A stretch of DNA of 64,000 nt from Peronospora farinosa (lineage: Eukaryota; Oomycota; Peronosporomycetes; Peronosporales; Peronosporaceae): positions 62,001 through 126,000 of the forward strand of contig CANTFK010000984.1 of assembly GCA_947646735.1 (NCBI GenBank). The letters are read 5' to 3'. This document shows, piece by piece, positions 1-11,900 of this stretch. How positions within the stretch are numbered: the stretch's first letter is position 1; the number at the start of each line of letters is the position of its first letter. The notes under the pieces were generated by a model. That model was given only the letters and a program-made list of their open reading frames with translations, did not search any database and had not been told where the DNA came from. The position numbers were made by a program, and so were the translations under genes.

Positions 1-3000
1 GGTGGTACAGTCAAGAGACTGCACAATTGTCTCGATACATTGATTTCATACGGTTTAGTGGTCAAAAGGATGATGATTGTCGCACGTCCAATAATGCGAC
101 GGTTGAATATCATTCATTTGCCGCGGTTTGCAGCGGAATTCAAACCACAAATGTTTGACGAGTCGGCAGATTTTGAGTCTGATGAGCAGAGCAAAAAGAT
201 TCTGTGTGCAGCAGCAGAAACGTATCTGAGAGGACTGCCGACGCGTTCGTCGGTGCTGTCAGATCTTGGACGTGATCTAAGTTTACACAAGCGGCATCTA
301 GAGGTGCTACGCTCACATATTATGCAGGAGTGTAAGGTGGATGAGAACTTCCCGTTAGAGTTGTTTCAGGCTGTATTGCAGCCGTCGCGACGTGCCAGTC
401 TCGAACCGAAGATCTTAAATTGCGTGCGATACAAGCCGCCAAACACCCAAAGGAACTTGACTTGTCGTCGAGGTATTGTATTGGAGCTCGGGTTGCTTCG
501 CCAGATCTATGGGATCATTGAAGACAGTGCCGAGAATGGCACCACAATTATCGACCTGCGTAACCGAATTGTGCTTCCTGGAAGCAAGCTGCCGTATAAG
601 TTAGTGGGCGTGCTGGCGGGGATGTACAGCCTGAAAGCCGAGTCTATCATTCTGGGAAAGAATAAAGCTTTTCGATTGTACCTGGACTCGATGGCACCTG
701 GCAACAAGTCCCTTTCTTCAGCAGATGTAGCAGATAGCACCTTGTCACTGTCGACCCACTCGAAAGAACATCGCAGAGTAGACGAGGAGTCAGTTACTGG
801 GGTGAATGCAGAACGAACATATACCGTTCGAACCAACAAGGCACTAAAAGTGGCACTTGAAGGCGCAGAAGTTGATGGCACCAGTGATCGACGTCGCGAG
901 CACATCTTGGAGCGGCTCGGTGACGAAAAGATTATTAGTTTATCGTCGCTGTGTGCCAGCGTATTCAGCATGGAGAAGCAGCGTGCGGAAACGAATGTGT
1001 TATTGAATTCATCCAACTTAAGTGGCGAGCCCACTGTATTTAACAAGGGGAGCAGTTTAATATCCCCTGCTGCCGTGGGGAAAGTCGACACTCGGTCAAT
1101 TTACCGCATTGCAACAGAACTGGAAATCGCCAAAAAGTTACGACTGTTGCAGCTTCCATTGCCGGCTCGTAATGTCTCGACTAAATTCCGTGCGCTCCGT
1201 TGTGTTGTTGCTCCAGGGTATGAGCACAACGATATGTTCCTACAAGGCTTTGTGAAGAACTATTGTCGAGATGAGCGTTTGCGGCGCATCCACCGGAATG
1301 CTGGATAAAGGTCAATTCGTTCGTTTTCACGCGATCGGAAGCGACAATATCGACGAGGTGGAGTCTGGATCAACTCGAAAGAGACGGCGGGCCAATTCTA
1401 GGATATCTAACGCACATGCTGATGAGTTCAAGAATTCGATTTTTGCCTTAGGCGGTGTAGCAGGAAACAAGGATGCTAGTTTTCAAACAATCTCTCATGC
1501 TTCTGGCGTCGAAACTGAAGTCAGTAACCCTACTCCGCCCGAAGTTTGCTACAGGATTCGGCGTTTTGTGAGTCAGCAAAAGTCTGGAGTACACAACCAA
1601 CAGTTTAGGAAGCTTGGATTTGCATACGGTGTCATGTATCGGTGTAAAGCTCTGCATCGATTTTTGTGGAAAGCTTTGCACGAAAACGGATCAAGCCTTC
1701 AGCTTCCGGGTGAGGAGAGCGATGCAACCGTACAAGACTCGACTACTGAAGGAGATAGCAGCTATTTTACTGGTAGCCAGAAGCAGCATCAGCCCACTTT
1801 GCCTGGAATTGTGTTTTCTCGCGAATCCGTTTTGCACTCAATGCCTGTACATTTGTACATTCAAATTTTCTCGGGCGGGGCAATCCTGACAGGCGCCGAG
1901 TTCGCTATTGTTGAGGAGACCATCAAGCACCAGCGCACATTTCAAGCAATTCCAGAAGCACTACGCGAAAAGATATGGAGTCATGAATCTCAGCGCACGG
2001 CAAAGGTTTTGGGTACTCTGGCAGATCTAGGCTTAGTACTACCACACAAGATTGGAATGAAACACCTGGTAAAGATCCTTCGAGCCGGGTACACTGATGG
2101 CCGCGACGGTGTGCTTTCCCGTGCACTGAATGAAAATGCACTCGGCGGGCTTTTTCGCTTTAACAAGCAGGTCCGAATTGTTTTAGATGATAGTGACAGA
2201 GAAGATCGCCTTTTCTCTCCTGGAGATTCAGAGCGCCGTAGTGTGAACGAATTCAATTCGATTCGCGTTGTTGGTTTTACCGAAAAGACGTACAGCTTCG
2301 CGGACTCGCTGCCATTGCGATTTTCTTTCCAGTCGGAATGCGATGTTGATCGCTACTGGGAGGCTCTCGAGTGTCTCTGTCTTGAGCAGATGACAATGGA
2401 AGTGGAAAACCCTCGAAAAAACGAACCAGTCGTGTGTGGAGTACCTAAGCCAGTTAAGACCCGTGCGCGACGAATGCTGCGTATTCTCGCTTGGATACCG
2501 AAATCACGAAAGCCTGCACTGAAACACAAGCTTGAGGATGGTAGTGACACTGCTCATGTTGCTATTAGTGGCATTGTGTCTACAAACGTCCGATCTCGCA
2601 AAAAACGACGTCTTGCTCAACATGGGGACGAAACAAATCATGGCCATGATGGAGTCAAAAGAAGGAACAGGAAGAAAATCAGGGACAATGTAGGAGATGA
2701 AGACCAGCCAAAGTCGGGAGTCCTTACTTGGACAAAGATGCATGAACAGCAATTGGTGGATTACTTTATTGACAGTAGCAAGAGTCAGTGGAGAATAGCT
2801 ATTCCTCAAGGTTTGCAACGTGATAAAGAGCAAGTCGCTTTTCGAAATTCTACACTTTCACGAACAGGTTTCGGTCTTGTGGCTATCTCAAGGAAGCTAG
2901 GCAAGCGTAAGATTGACGTGAAGAAGCGACTTCGAGAAAAATTGATGGAGCCTGTCGTAAAGCTACTATTTGAAAATGCGAAGCGAGAGGCGCAACTTGC

Positions 3001-4587
3001 TTATAATCCTGGTGGGTTATTTGACGAGGAAATTGCGATTCAAGCGTCAACTAGACTTACAGCACTCTTTCGGCGTGCCGTGATGATGATCGCGGTGCCA
3101 CGAGAAGACTATCATCCACTCGTCGCTGAAGAATTGATCTCGTTCTGGACCCCACAGGAGATTCGACTTGTTTGGCGATATCTCTGGCTGAAGAACTGGA
3201 TCGTTCGCGCGTCTGAGAAAGAGCGGGGTCGTGGATACTCCGCCAGCCAACGACTGCAGGACTCGCTCAAAGTGACCACATTGTCATACCCTTTGCTGCT
3301 ATTTCAGCAGGCCGCAGAACAGGAGAGTATGGTTTGCTCCACACTAGAAGAAATTACAGCTGACTCTAGCGAAGCAAGGCATCGTAGCGAACCGCATAAC
3401 AGCGACCAACTCTTTGAGGTTGATTTCCCGACCAATGCTACACCCGGCCAGTGTGCTCTCGAGTTGGCCTGTCAAGTGCTTGGTACATGCTCGCTTACAG
3501 CAGTTCTTTCCTCGGTTCCAGATACGATCACAGAGATTGAAGATGCGCTAGACATACCACAGCCAAACGGCAAACGACTACCAAGCTCCACTAAACGAGA
3601 AAGTCTTTTGACTTGCAGGAGCCTGAAGGACAGGTCCGGTTTCGCTGCACACTTGGCCAACAAGGTAAATGTTGCGAAAGCATCGGATCTTATTGATACT
3701 TGGAGAGTGGAGACCAAGATGTATGCAGTGACTATCGAGGATACAGACCTGTTGAGTGCCTGCGAGGCGTTTTCTCTGGAAGAGATGGATGGCAACGATA
3801 AATCGGAAGCAGTCGCGTTTCGCCAATGCCGAAACCACAAGGAATCTGAGGACGCGCTGGAGCATGCATTGCTGAGTCATGTTTGTGAAAGCGGTGAGGA
3901 GGGGCTGACGTTGTCAGCGTTGGTGGAAAAGGTGCGCTCAAGCATTGACCATGAGGTCCCTCACGCTGCTTTGCAAATGCGCGTGGAACGCTGCCTGATC
4001 TCTCTTGTTGATGAGGCTGTGCTCATTTGTGTTAACGCGTACTACGATCAGCGCTACGTTGTCAAAGAACATGGAGACGTGTGGTTATTGCGACCGTTTT
4101 CACTGATTCCAAGCTCATCGTATCATCATCGTCATCGTCGACGCCTCAGGTTGTCTTTGAAGGTGAGAAGGACACCTTGTCTTTTCCGTGGCTGAAGATG
4201 GACGGTGGAACGAATTATAAATTTCTGTTCGCGATCCAACGCAAGTTGCTATCGCTGGTTATTCAGGCACCGGGTATTACCGAAAAGCGCGCATACGTCA
4301 AGATGAATCGACTACTTTCGTTGCAGGATACCCGCGAAGCCATGTCGCTACTCGTGGAGGAAGGACTGGTATATGTTCGAGCAGTCACCCATTCAGCAGG
4401 TGAAGCCACAAGCCTGTTTCGACCGTCGATGACACAGCCTTCAGCTCCAAAGGTCATTAAGCTGGTGGGTAGTATCTTGACCTACGACCGCTCCATTTTT
4501 GAAGTACATTACTTTCCCCATGTCGAGTGCATCCAGCGATTTGGAAGCATTGTGCAGGACTATCAAAACGTCGATGATGGGGTGTGA
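1..4587 (+). CDS. TFIIIC large (B-block binding) subunit, 5' partial, two frame breaks
   Basis: This is a homologue of the largest TFIIIC subunit (GTF3C1/Tfc3 type), which binds the B box of tRNA genes for RNA polymerase III. The reading frame is open from base 1, so the start lies outside the window. Winged-helix-like blocks are visible, including the segment PVHLYIQIF followed by a helix ending LVLPHKIG (about 1840-2050), and basic nuclear stretches (RKRRRAN, SRKKRR). The frame moves from 1 to 2 near 1299, where dropping one A in the GGAATG context would continue the protein. It moves back to frame 1 near 4115-4130, inside a TCA/TCG serine-codon run. A GT-AG intron at 4079-4149 (71 nt) would also restore the second frame, but it would remove a plausible segment (VWLLRPFSLIP). 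The C-terminal frame ends with a stop at 4587. Assembly error, polymorphism and early decay are all possible. Confidence 0.72.
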
Positions 4588-5161
4588 TATGTACGTAAAT
4601 AATTTAAATGCTGGCACTCAGTCTTCTTTTTATCAAACAGCTCGTGCTTTGACGTGCTGTACTCGATGTAACACCAAGCGTGGAAAAATACTGCACACAA
4701 GACGTGCCAATTCTCCTACCACTTGGACGTAGAGCGCACGATTGTGGATGAAATGATACCGTGTGGATCATCCGTTGGCAGAAACACCTCGCCATGCGGG
4801 TAAATGTTCTTGCAAGTGAGAGAAGTCAATGGGGTTGTTGTGGATATTGGACATCGATATCTGGATGTCCTTCACGTACAAGCATCTCTCCAGCACCGCT
4901 TCATCCATTTTGTACAGCGAAAACTGCACCGCATGAATAGGTACACCCACATCGGATGGACCGGCAAATGTTTCCAACTTTTTTAATCTCTGCAGATTTG
5001 GTAGCAAAATTTTTGTACTCAGCATCCAAGTTGGACGTCCACGCAGCAGTAATACACGTGATTATGAGACGATCAGGTGTATCGATTAACTTTTCGATAA
5101 ACTTCTCCGATAAATAGCGTCAACAACACACAATTCATGGAGACTTATACGTCACTTGTCC
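4588..5161 (-). pseudogene. Possible decayed coding fragment between TFIIIC and katanin
   Basis: On the minus strand between about 5115 and 4690, three reading frames in turn carry protein-like stretches. The first is upstream (FIEKLIDTPDRLIITCITAA). The second is in the middle (GPSDVGVPIHAVQFSLYKMD, then a segment ending in DFSHL). The third is downstream (YPHGEVFLPTDDPHGIISS). None has a proper start, and they do not join through obvious GT-AG introns. I do not recognise the family. The pattern fits a gene that has lost function through indels. A rapidly evolving multi-exon 3' end, or chance, cannot be excluded. The rest of this interval holds nothing I can support. Confidence 0.3.
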
Positions 5162-7753
5162 TTAGCACCTATAGAAATTGTCGAGTGCTCGTATAAGATT
5201 ATGGACTTTGCTTCGTATAGCAGAGTAATTACAAGTCTCCACTAGATACTGAACACGCTGCTGCATTTCTTGGAAATAACTATCGCAAGTATTGCACCAT
5301 TGGACTCTACAACATTCACAACATATTCAAGCGAGGTTCCATGAAGTGTAAGGCAGCGATACCATTCTTTTTCAAAGAACTAGAGCTTCTCACCTTTCTT
5401 CCCCAGCAAAATTGATTGTCCGTGAGCGACACTGCCGCGCATTTCGACTGTCTTTCACAATGGGAGAAAACGCATCAAACAATTTGTGTCCGGCCTCGAC
5501 GCCAACACTCAAATACCTACAAAAAATCACAAAGCACCACTTTAGTTGAGAAAGTATGGTCAGTAGCAAGTAGAAAACTGACGACGCTAGCGTCCGTACA
5601 ATTCAAACTTGCTTTCCAACACCTCTATAATGAGAGGAAGAAGCAGCACACAGGCCTCCAAATCAACGCCTAGAGATTCCAAACTTGTAATACGTAGCAC
5701 ATCCACGACAACAGCCTCACGTTTTCCTTTTGGTAAGTTACCAATATACCGGAGACCATCGTTCAGACGACCTTTTTCCCAGTGAACCAGTAGCTGCTGA
5801 ATGTGCTTCTGTCGAGCTTTGAATGCCTTCACACATGTATCCATACCACAGCGTAGCTCCATGACAAAGTCAGACGTCACCACTTCTTCATCACGCTGTT
5901 GTCGTGCGGCAATTTCATGCGTCTCTGAAGGCCCTTCTGGTTGTTGTGGTGCTATGTCCTTTGGAGTACCACCTATCCGTGCATTGGCTGGACGAGGTAC
6001 GTCGACTGCATACAAGCTCAATCAGATACTATACGCACTACCATAAAAACAGCGGTATCAGTACCTGATTGACGAGGGTCTTCTGTGCGGCGTACTGGAC
6101 ATGGAATTGAATTCGCTCCAGTCAGAGGGACTACGACTCCAGGAGTAGCTGGGCTGATATCATCGAGGTGGTTGACATTGCAAGATACTTGATCCCCAAT
6201 TACAAGAGCTGTTGCTTGGGTAACACCATCGGACACTTCATGAGCAGGTCCACGAGAAGCTGGTAATGGCACGTCAAACACGTTTGCAAAAGTAGCTACA
6301 GCGGCAGACCGAATAACAGATTGATTCGCAGGAGCTGAATCGGATAGAGTGACCACTCTTGCCGATGGTGGTCTGTTGGAGCTGCTTCCGACCTTGCCAG
6401 CTCTTTGATCACTATTTTTGTTGACTATACGATCAAATGGACGCAATTGCATCACGTCTAGCATCCACACCGAGGCATAAGCATGTTCGATGCATCCGCT
6501 CATTAGCTTCATATCCTGCGTCATCATTGTGTCGGCGTGAATCGACACACGTCCTAGCTCTTTCGGGCGGGGAATCGCTATACTGTCGTGACACTGGTCC
6601 ACGTCAACCGTAAGATAAGATTCTTCTATCAACAAAGAGCAAACAACAAGTTACCTCGATCGCTGTTTCGTACGACCATACCCGTATCGCGTCTTGCGAG
6701 CAGCAAAGTAGATACTTGCCACTGTACGGCTCTGCAATTGTGTGGCACATTGACGTAGTCTGGCAAACGTTGTCAAAATACAAACAAAGTATGAGCGAAT
6801 ATCGTGCAATTTCATTTGCAGTGCGATAAACGGCATCGAGTGCAGCGTACCGTGGCTTTGTCCACAGGCGTGACGCCTATCAAAGCAAATTCTTGAACAT
6901 CCCAGAATCGAATAGAGCGATCAGCAGCAGAAGAAACGAGAATGAACTCCTCCGGGTTAAATTCGAGACTGGTAATAGCACCAACATGGTGAGGAAATTC
7001 ATAAAGAAGTCGACCGGCCGTAAGGTCCCAAATCCTGATAACACCGTCCTGGTCACCCGAAGTAAGCCATCGTCCATCTGGCGTGAACTTCACAGCTGTA
7101 ACTTCCGATGAATGGCCCTTGAATGTCTGCATGCAGCTCCTAGTACGCAGATCCCACACTTTGACAATGGTATCGCTCGAGCCAGAAGCCACGTAGTCTC
7201 CATAAAGGTGATAGTCTACAGTAGAGACTGCATCCATGTGTCCTTGCAGCGTTTGGTTTACTTTACCAGCTTCCAGATCAAACACTTTAATCGATCCTGA
7301 TTGAGCACCAGCCACTATTTTGTGCTCGATTGAATCAAACACGATGCTTTTAATAGCACTTTGATGACCCGAGAGTCTCTAGTAAACCGATGAACGTGTT
7401 AGATCTTGTAACTGGAACTAGAAAAAGCAGTTGAAAAGAGGCGACCACACACTTGAATCCTTTTCATCTTCTTTTCATACATTTGCCAAATGTTTACCAC
7501 GTTATCATCACCACCAGTTGCAATCCTTTGATCCTATTATCACCATTAATGGAAAAGGATACAAGAGGGAGTCAAAAGAGGGTGATTTAGGTAAGAAATC
7601 ACTGGAAAATCAACGTACCGACTTGCGACCAAAGCGTAAGCAATTGACATTGCAAGAATGGGCTAAGAAATGCGCTATTTCAATCCATAATCAGGTAATA
7701 TCGACTCAATTGCATGAAAGGCATCAATACGTACAAGAGCGACTAAGTGGCAT
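5162..7753 (-). CDS. KATNB1: Katanin p80 WD40-repeat subunit B1
   Basis: This is the regulatory subunit of the microtubule-severing katanin complex; it targets the p60 AAA ATPase and binds it through the C-terminal con80 domain. Nine exons give 663 residues, close to the animal protein: 7753-7735, 7674-7619, 7533-7453, 7378-6851, 6759-6655, 6593-6065, 6005-5600, 5516-5394 and 5306-5162, with all phases consistent. WD repeats fill the first 290 or so residues (ATGGDDNVVNIW, AGAQSGSIKVFDLEAG, ASGSSDTIVKVWDLRT). A variable, low-complexity linker follows. The con80 domain occupies the end (roughly residues 480-663: DFVMELRCGMDTCVKAF, then LQRVQ-like helices ending IRALDNFYRC). The first exon is only 19 nt and is the least certain part. 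The gene is divergent from cornichon, with 105 bp between the start codons. Confidence 0.9.
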
Positions 7754-7858
7754 GTACGTGTTGCGTGTTGTACTTGGAAATTGTATTGATGTAAAGAACC
7801 CATAGGGTCTTTTGGGTTTTTTCAAACATTCCTCATCACTCAGTAAATAAAACGAGTC

Positions 7859-8640
7859 ATGGAGGTCTTTATTGCGGTATTGAGCTTTATTGATATTGTC
7901 GCACTTACATTCTTGAATGGCTACTGGGTACGTGTGTCTTCCTTGTCCTCTTTGTCTCTTCTCTTAGTGTTTTACGCTGTATCTTACCGTGTTTTTGTGA
8001 TTGAAATACGCAGTTGATCACTCTTGATGAGTTGGAATTGGACCATTTAAATCCAGCGGACGTGGCCAAACGTCTCAACACACTTGTCTGTGCGTGTGTT
8101 TTACTGTAGTTTTTGTATCCAAATGACTGCAAAGATATCCAGGTGTTGACGAGTGCGTGATTGCTGTAGATCCAGAGATGGTTTTGCATGGTGTCCTTAT
8201 GTTCTTGTGTTTAGTAGCGTGGGCGCCATGGATTTTTCTGCTGAATCTTCCCATTGCTGTATGGCACGTTCGACGGTGAGAGTGCTGGTTTGTAGTAGAG
8301 AAAAAGGATGATATGTTTTATTGATGGTCGTATTGTAATTGTTGCAATGGAATTGACAGGGTTGTACGCAATGAACATCTGATGGACCCAACTGAGATCT
8401 TGCGGTATAAAAAGCTACAGCAGGCTCGCTTAGAGTCGATTGCTAGGACGGTGTTTTATGGACTGCAGATTATCTACGGCATGTTTTGGTACGTATCATG
8501 TACATGATTCTGGCACATTATGCTAGGATTTCATACCAGAAGGTGGACTTGTCACTAATGCTTTGGTTGTTTGCTGGAATAGGATGGTCTCAGCTATTGT
8601 GTCCTCGGCCAAGAGCCGAAAGGGTGGCAAGCGTGCATAG
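7859..8640 (+). CDS. CNIH: Cornichon family ER cargo receptor
   Basis: This is a 145-residue cornichon/Erv14 protein, which loads transmembrane cargo into COPII vesicles at the ER. Five exons with consistent phases: 7859-7927, 8014-8089, 8170-8275, 8360-8488 and 8583-8640. Visible features are an N-terminal hydrophobic segment (FIAVLSFIDIVALTFLNGYW), the family motif region around LDELELDHLNPADVAKRLN, two central membrane segments (HGVLMFLCLVAWAPWIFLLN), the conserved NEHLMDPTEI cargo-binding region, and a last membrane span ending with the short basic tail SRKGGKRA. All family landmarks appear in the expected order and length. It is transcribed away from katanin p80. Confidence 0.93.
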
Positions 8641-8969
8641 ATATACCGGTAGCGGCACGTCACTTGTTAGCAACAAAAAAAGACCACAAAGACTCTATGA
8701 TTTCTTCGACCGTTCCTCCACGTTCGCACCCTGTCGTGCTTCTTTCCAGATGCAAAGTGCACAATGAGGCATCATTGACGAGCCAGAACCTGTCAAATGT
8801 AGCATCGTAGCAACAATGTAGCCATTTTCAAGGTCTTCCCGTAGAAAGTTTTGCAACCCAAAACAAGCTCTTCCCTTATATACGCTCAACCCAAAATTAC
8901 GTAAGTGCGTGTTATTTAACCCATATATATTACAACTTAGAAATATTTTACTACCGTAAATTAAAAAAA
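8641..8969. other. Intergenic region, cornichon to Iml1
   Basis: 329 bases without a supportable gene. It becomes AT-rich toward 8969 (runs of TTTA and a TATATAT at about 8922-8930), which fits the 5' flank of the downstream plus-strand gene. The only long minus-strand frame here (8695-9045) has no recognisable content. Confidence 0.5.
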
Positions 8970-11900
8970 ATGCGACGTCGATATGATCATCGACGTGCTG
9001 CGAAGGCCAAGGTAAAAGCTCTCGAGAATGCTTCATCTGCTGCAACCAGTAGCTCTTTAAATCTTACAAAAGCCACTATAGTCTCTACTGCCACATCCAG
9101 TACGAAAAAACGTCAAACGACGGTACACGCAGCTGCACAGATTAAATTACACGTCCACGGTCACGAATTTCTAAGTGGTGAAGAAATTGTATTGAATCCT
9201 GAGAGTTTTCCGCAACTGAAAGAGCTGATATGGAAAGATTATGTTGTTGAAGTGTTTCATCCAGAGCATGTGAGTGACGTGCAGATGCGACAGTTTATGG
9301 CAACGGACGGGGCAGCTGCTGCGATGGCCGAAGGATCACCACAGAACCATTTGCTGCTGGAAATTCCAGAAAGCAGTGCCGCACCACTGAAAGGAAAGAT
9401 GCAAGTGAGTGTCCTTAAAGACACAGCTGCTTTCTTTCAATTGGCACCATTTAAGGACGTCACGGTGCGTTTTTTGCCCAAGACACAAGTCGAAGTGGAT
9501 TTCGTGGAAGTGTCACTGAAAGATCAATTCATGTCAAGACGAGACCTCATGTACTTGCAACAATCTATGGTAGGCACAGCAGTGTACGTGGGCAAAACAA
9601 TTCGAGCTCAAGGGACGCGGTGGCAGGTGATGGACGTACGTGCAAGTGGTGACAAGGTCCGGAGTGGCGTGATTTCAGAAAAAACCAAGTTTACATTCCG
9701 TTCACGTACGTCACGGATCATGTGGCTGGTGCAAGTTAGTCCTGAGATGTGGGATATGGCAAATTCGGGCATGTTGTACTTGGAAATTCTCTTGACGGTG
9801 GTACGAAACGTCCTGAGCAAGTGGATGAGGCATAAAGTCTCGCATAGCCTTACGATTATCTTTTATTCTCGCTGTTTTTACCCAGAAATGGACCAGGACC
9901 AAAACCCATCGCCTTCGGACGGACAGTACCAAACGTTTATGCCGAAGAGAAAACGATCACATCCAACAGACGATGAAAAAGAGTCATCATTCCCGTACGA
10001 AAGAAGCGATTGCTTCTCGGTTGGTGTGGATGGAAATGGAAGGCATTATCAGGACTTTTACAAACTTGTGGCGTTTGATAACATCGTCACAGATGTCCAG
10101 CCCTTGCTTGTGCAACTCAAAGAAGCAATAAACGCGTTCCCGCGAGAATGTGGATGGCGATCACCAGCCGGCTTTTATGTTTCGTCATTCTCCCGTACGG
10201 AGTCAATACAGGATGAGTCGAGTCCACGAGCAGGAGTTCCCTCAAATGCACGTGACGGAAATCTACTTGAAGCTGTAAATCTCGTGCTTAATATTTTTGA
10301 GAAGCACCATATTGACCGTGACTTATCGCGCAGCGGTCAAAGCGTCGTGCTTATCACACCAGGAAACGGCATTTTTTCAGTCAATAAGCGTCTGTCTGAG
10401 ATTACAGAACAACGCATGATGGATCATGGCATCGGCATTGATCTCATTTCGCTGGCGTCTCGTCCATTGCACAAATGCCCGTTATTCCTCTTCAAACAGT
10501 CCGATTTGTCTGAAATGAAGCTTCCAGGTCGGAAAGAAGGCAATCCTGCGACTGAGGTGTGCGTATGCAACAACAATCCACACGGCTCAAAGAATGGATA
10601 TCAGCGGTGCTCACGTACAGGTTTGAATGAAGCCACGACCGAGCCACAGTCAGCAGCGGCAGACACGGGGGTACGAACAGGCCAGTTGTGCAAGTATTGT
10701 TTGCAACGGATGGAAAACCGCAAAAACTATATAGTCCCTCTTTGGATTCCGCTTTGGTTCGTGCAAGAAAACATGTTGATCCCGCACGATTGTCCACTGG
10801 ACAACGACATTACCCAGTGTTGCGATGTGTGCGCCCCGCAGAACTCAAAGAACAAAACATTCGAGCCGCTTCCGATGTGTCGGATGTTTAAAGACAGTGA
10901 TTTCACCCATTTCGGCTACATGTCGCTCCCGAAGCCACTGGAGTGCTTGTTGAATGCTTTTCAAGTACCTGAGTCACCACGGAAACGGAGCGATGACGAC
11001 TGTAACAATATTACCTCTGGCATAGTCCCGTCCGCTATCGGGTCGACGTACGACAACGTTCTTCTTGCTGAACTCGATAGTGACCTCGTTCGCGCTCGAG
11101 CGACTTCTATGACATGCTCTGACGACTCCCTCTCGTACGATGGCGAAGTACTTACGAAAGTCCAGGCCTATTCCTTGTCGGAACAAAACAAGCTGCTGCA
11201 AGAATACGAAAGATATGATGATGAAGCTTTTGCGTTTGCAATGGCGCCTAAATTGGCGCAGAAGTCATCCGACAGCGACATTAGTGTCCGGGTTGCCACA
11301 ACGCCTCCGCTTCGGCCAGGTATGCCGCATTTTGCGTCGGTGACCAAGAAACGGGCAGGAACCCTTGGATCAACTGGCAATGGATACGAAAACGGAGGCA
11401 GCAACAGTTGTGGAGCTCGCTGGCGCCAATATGAACAAAGAGAGTCTTCCCCACTGAATGTTGATATGGCTGAGTATCGAGGGAGTTTGGAGGCTACGGT
11501 CGGGTCATTGGGTGACGATAAGGACAAACCTCGCATAAATTCGAGTTCTTTTCCTAACACGTTTCAGCTAGGCGACGGTAGTGGCCCGAGTCACAATCCT
11601 TTTACTTCAAGCCCCATCCTACGTCCTGCAGAAGGTGCTGTTAATGAAGACATTTTTCACTCTCAGGCATATATGTTAAAGCAGCTCACGAGCAACCAGC
11701 GTCGATGGAGTCAAGTTCGGCCACACGAAGATCAGCAGTATAAAATTGCGCAGAATGTTTTGAAGTGGAGAAGTCTGTGTTTTCCTGCACTTTTGCCACT
11801 AGCAAGTGACTTCATGCCGGCGCCGAAAGAATTGCAAGCGCACTATACGGAGTCTTTCTACAGTGTAATGCTTCCTGAACGTGACGAGCAAAACGGTGTC

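Noticed and set aside
507..1091. 194-codon minus-strand frame inside TFIIIC
   Set aside because: Shadow of the TFIIIC coding sequence with no family features.
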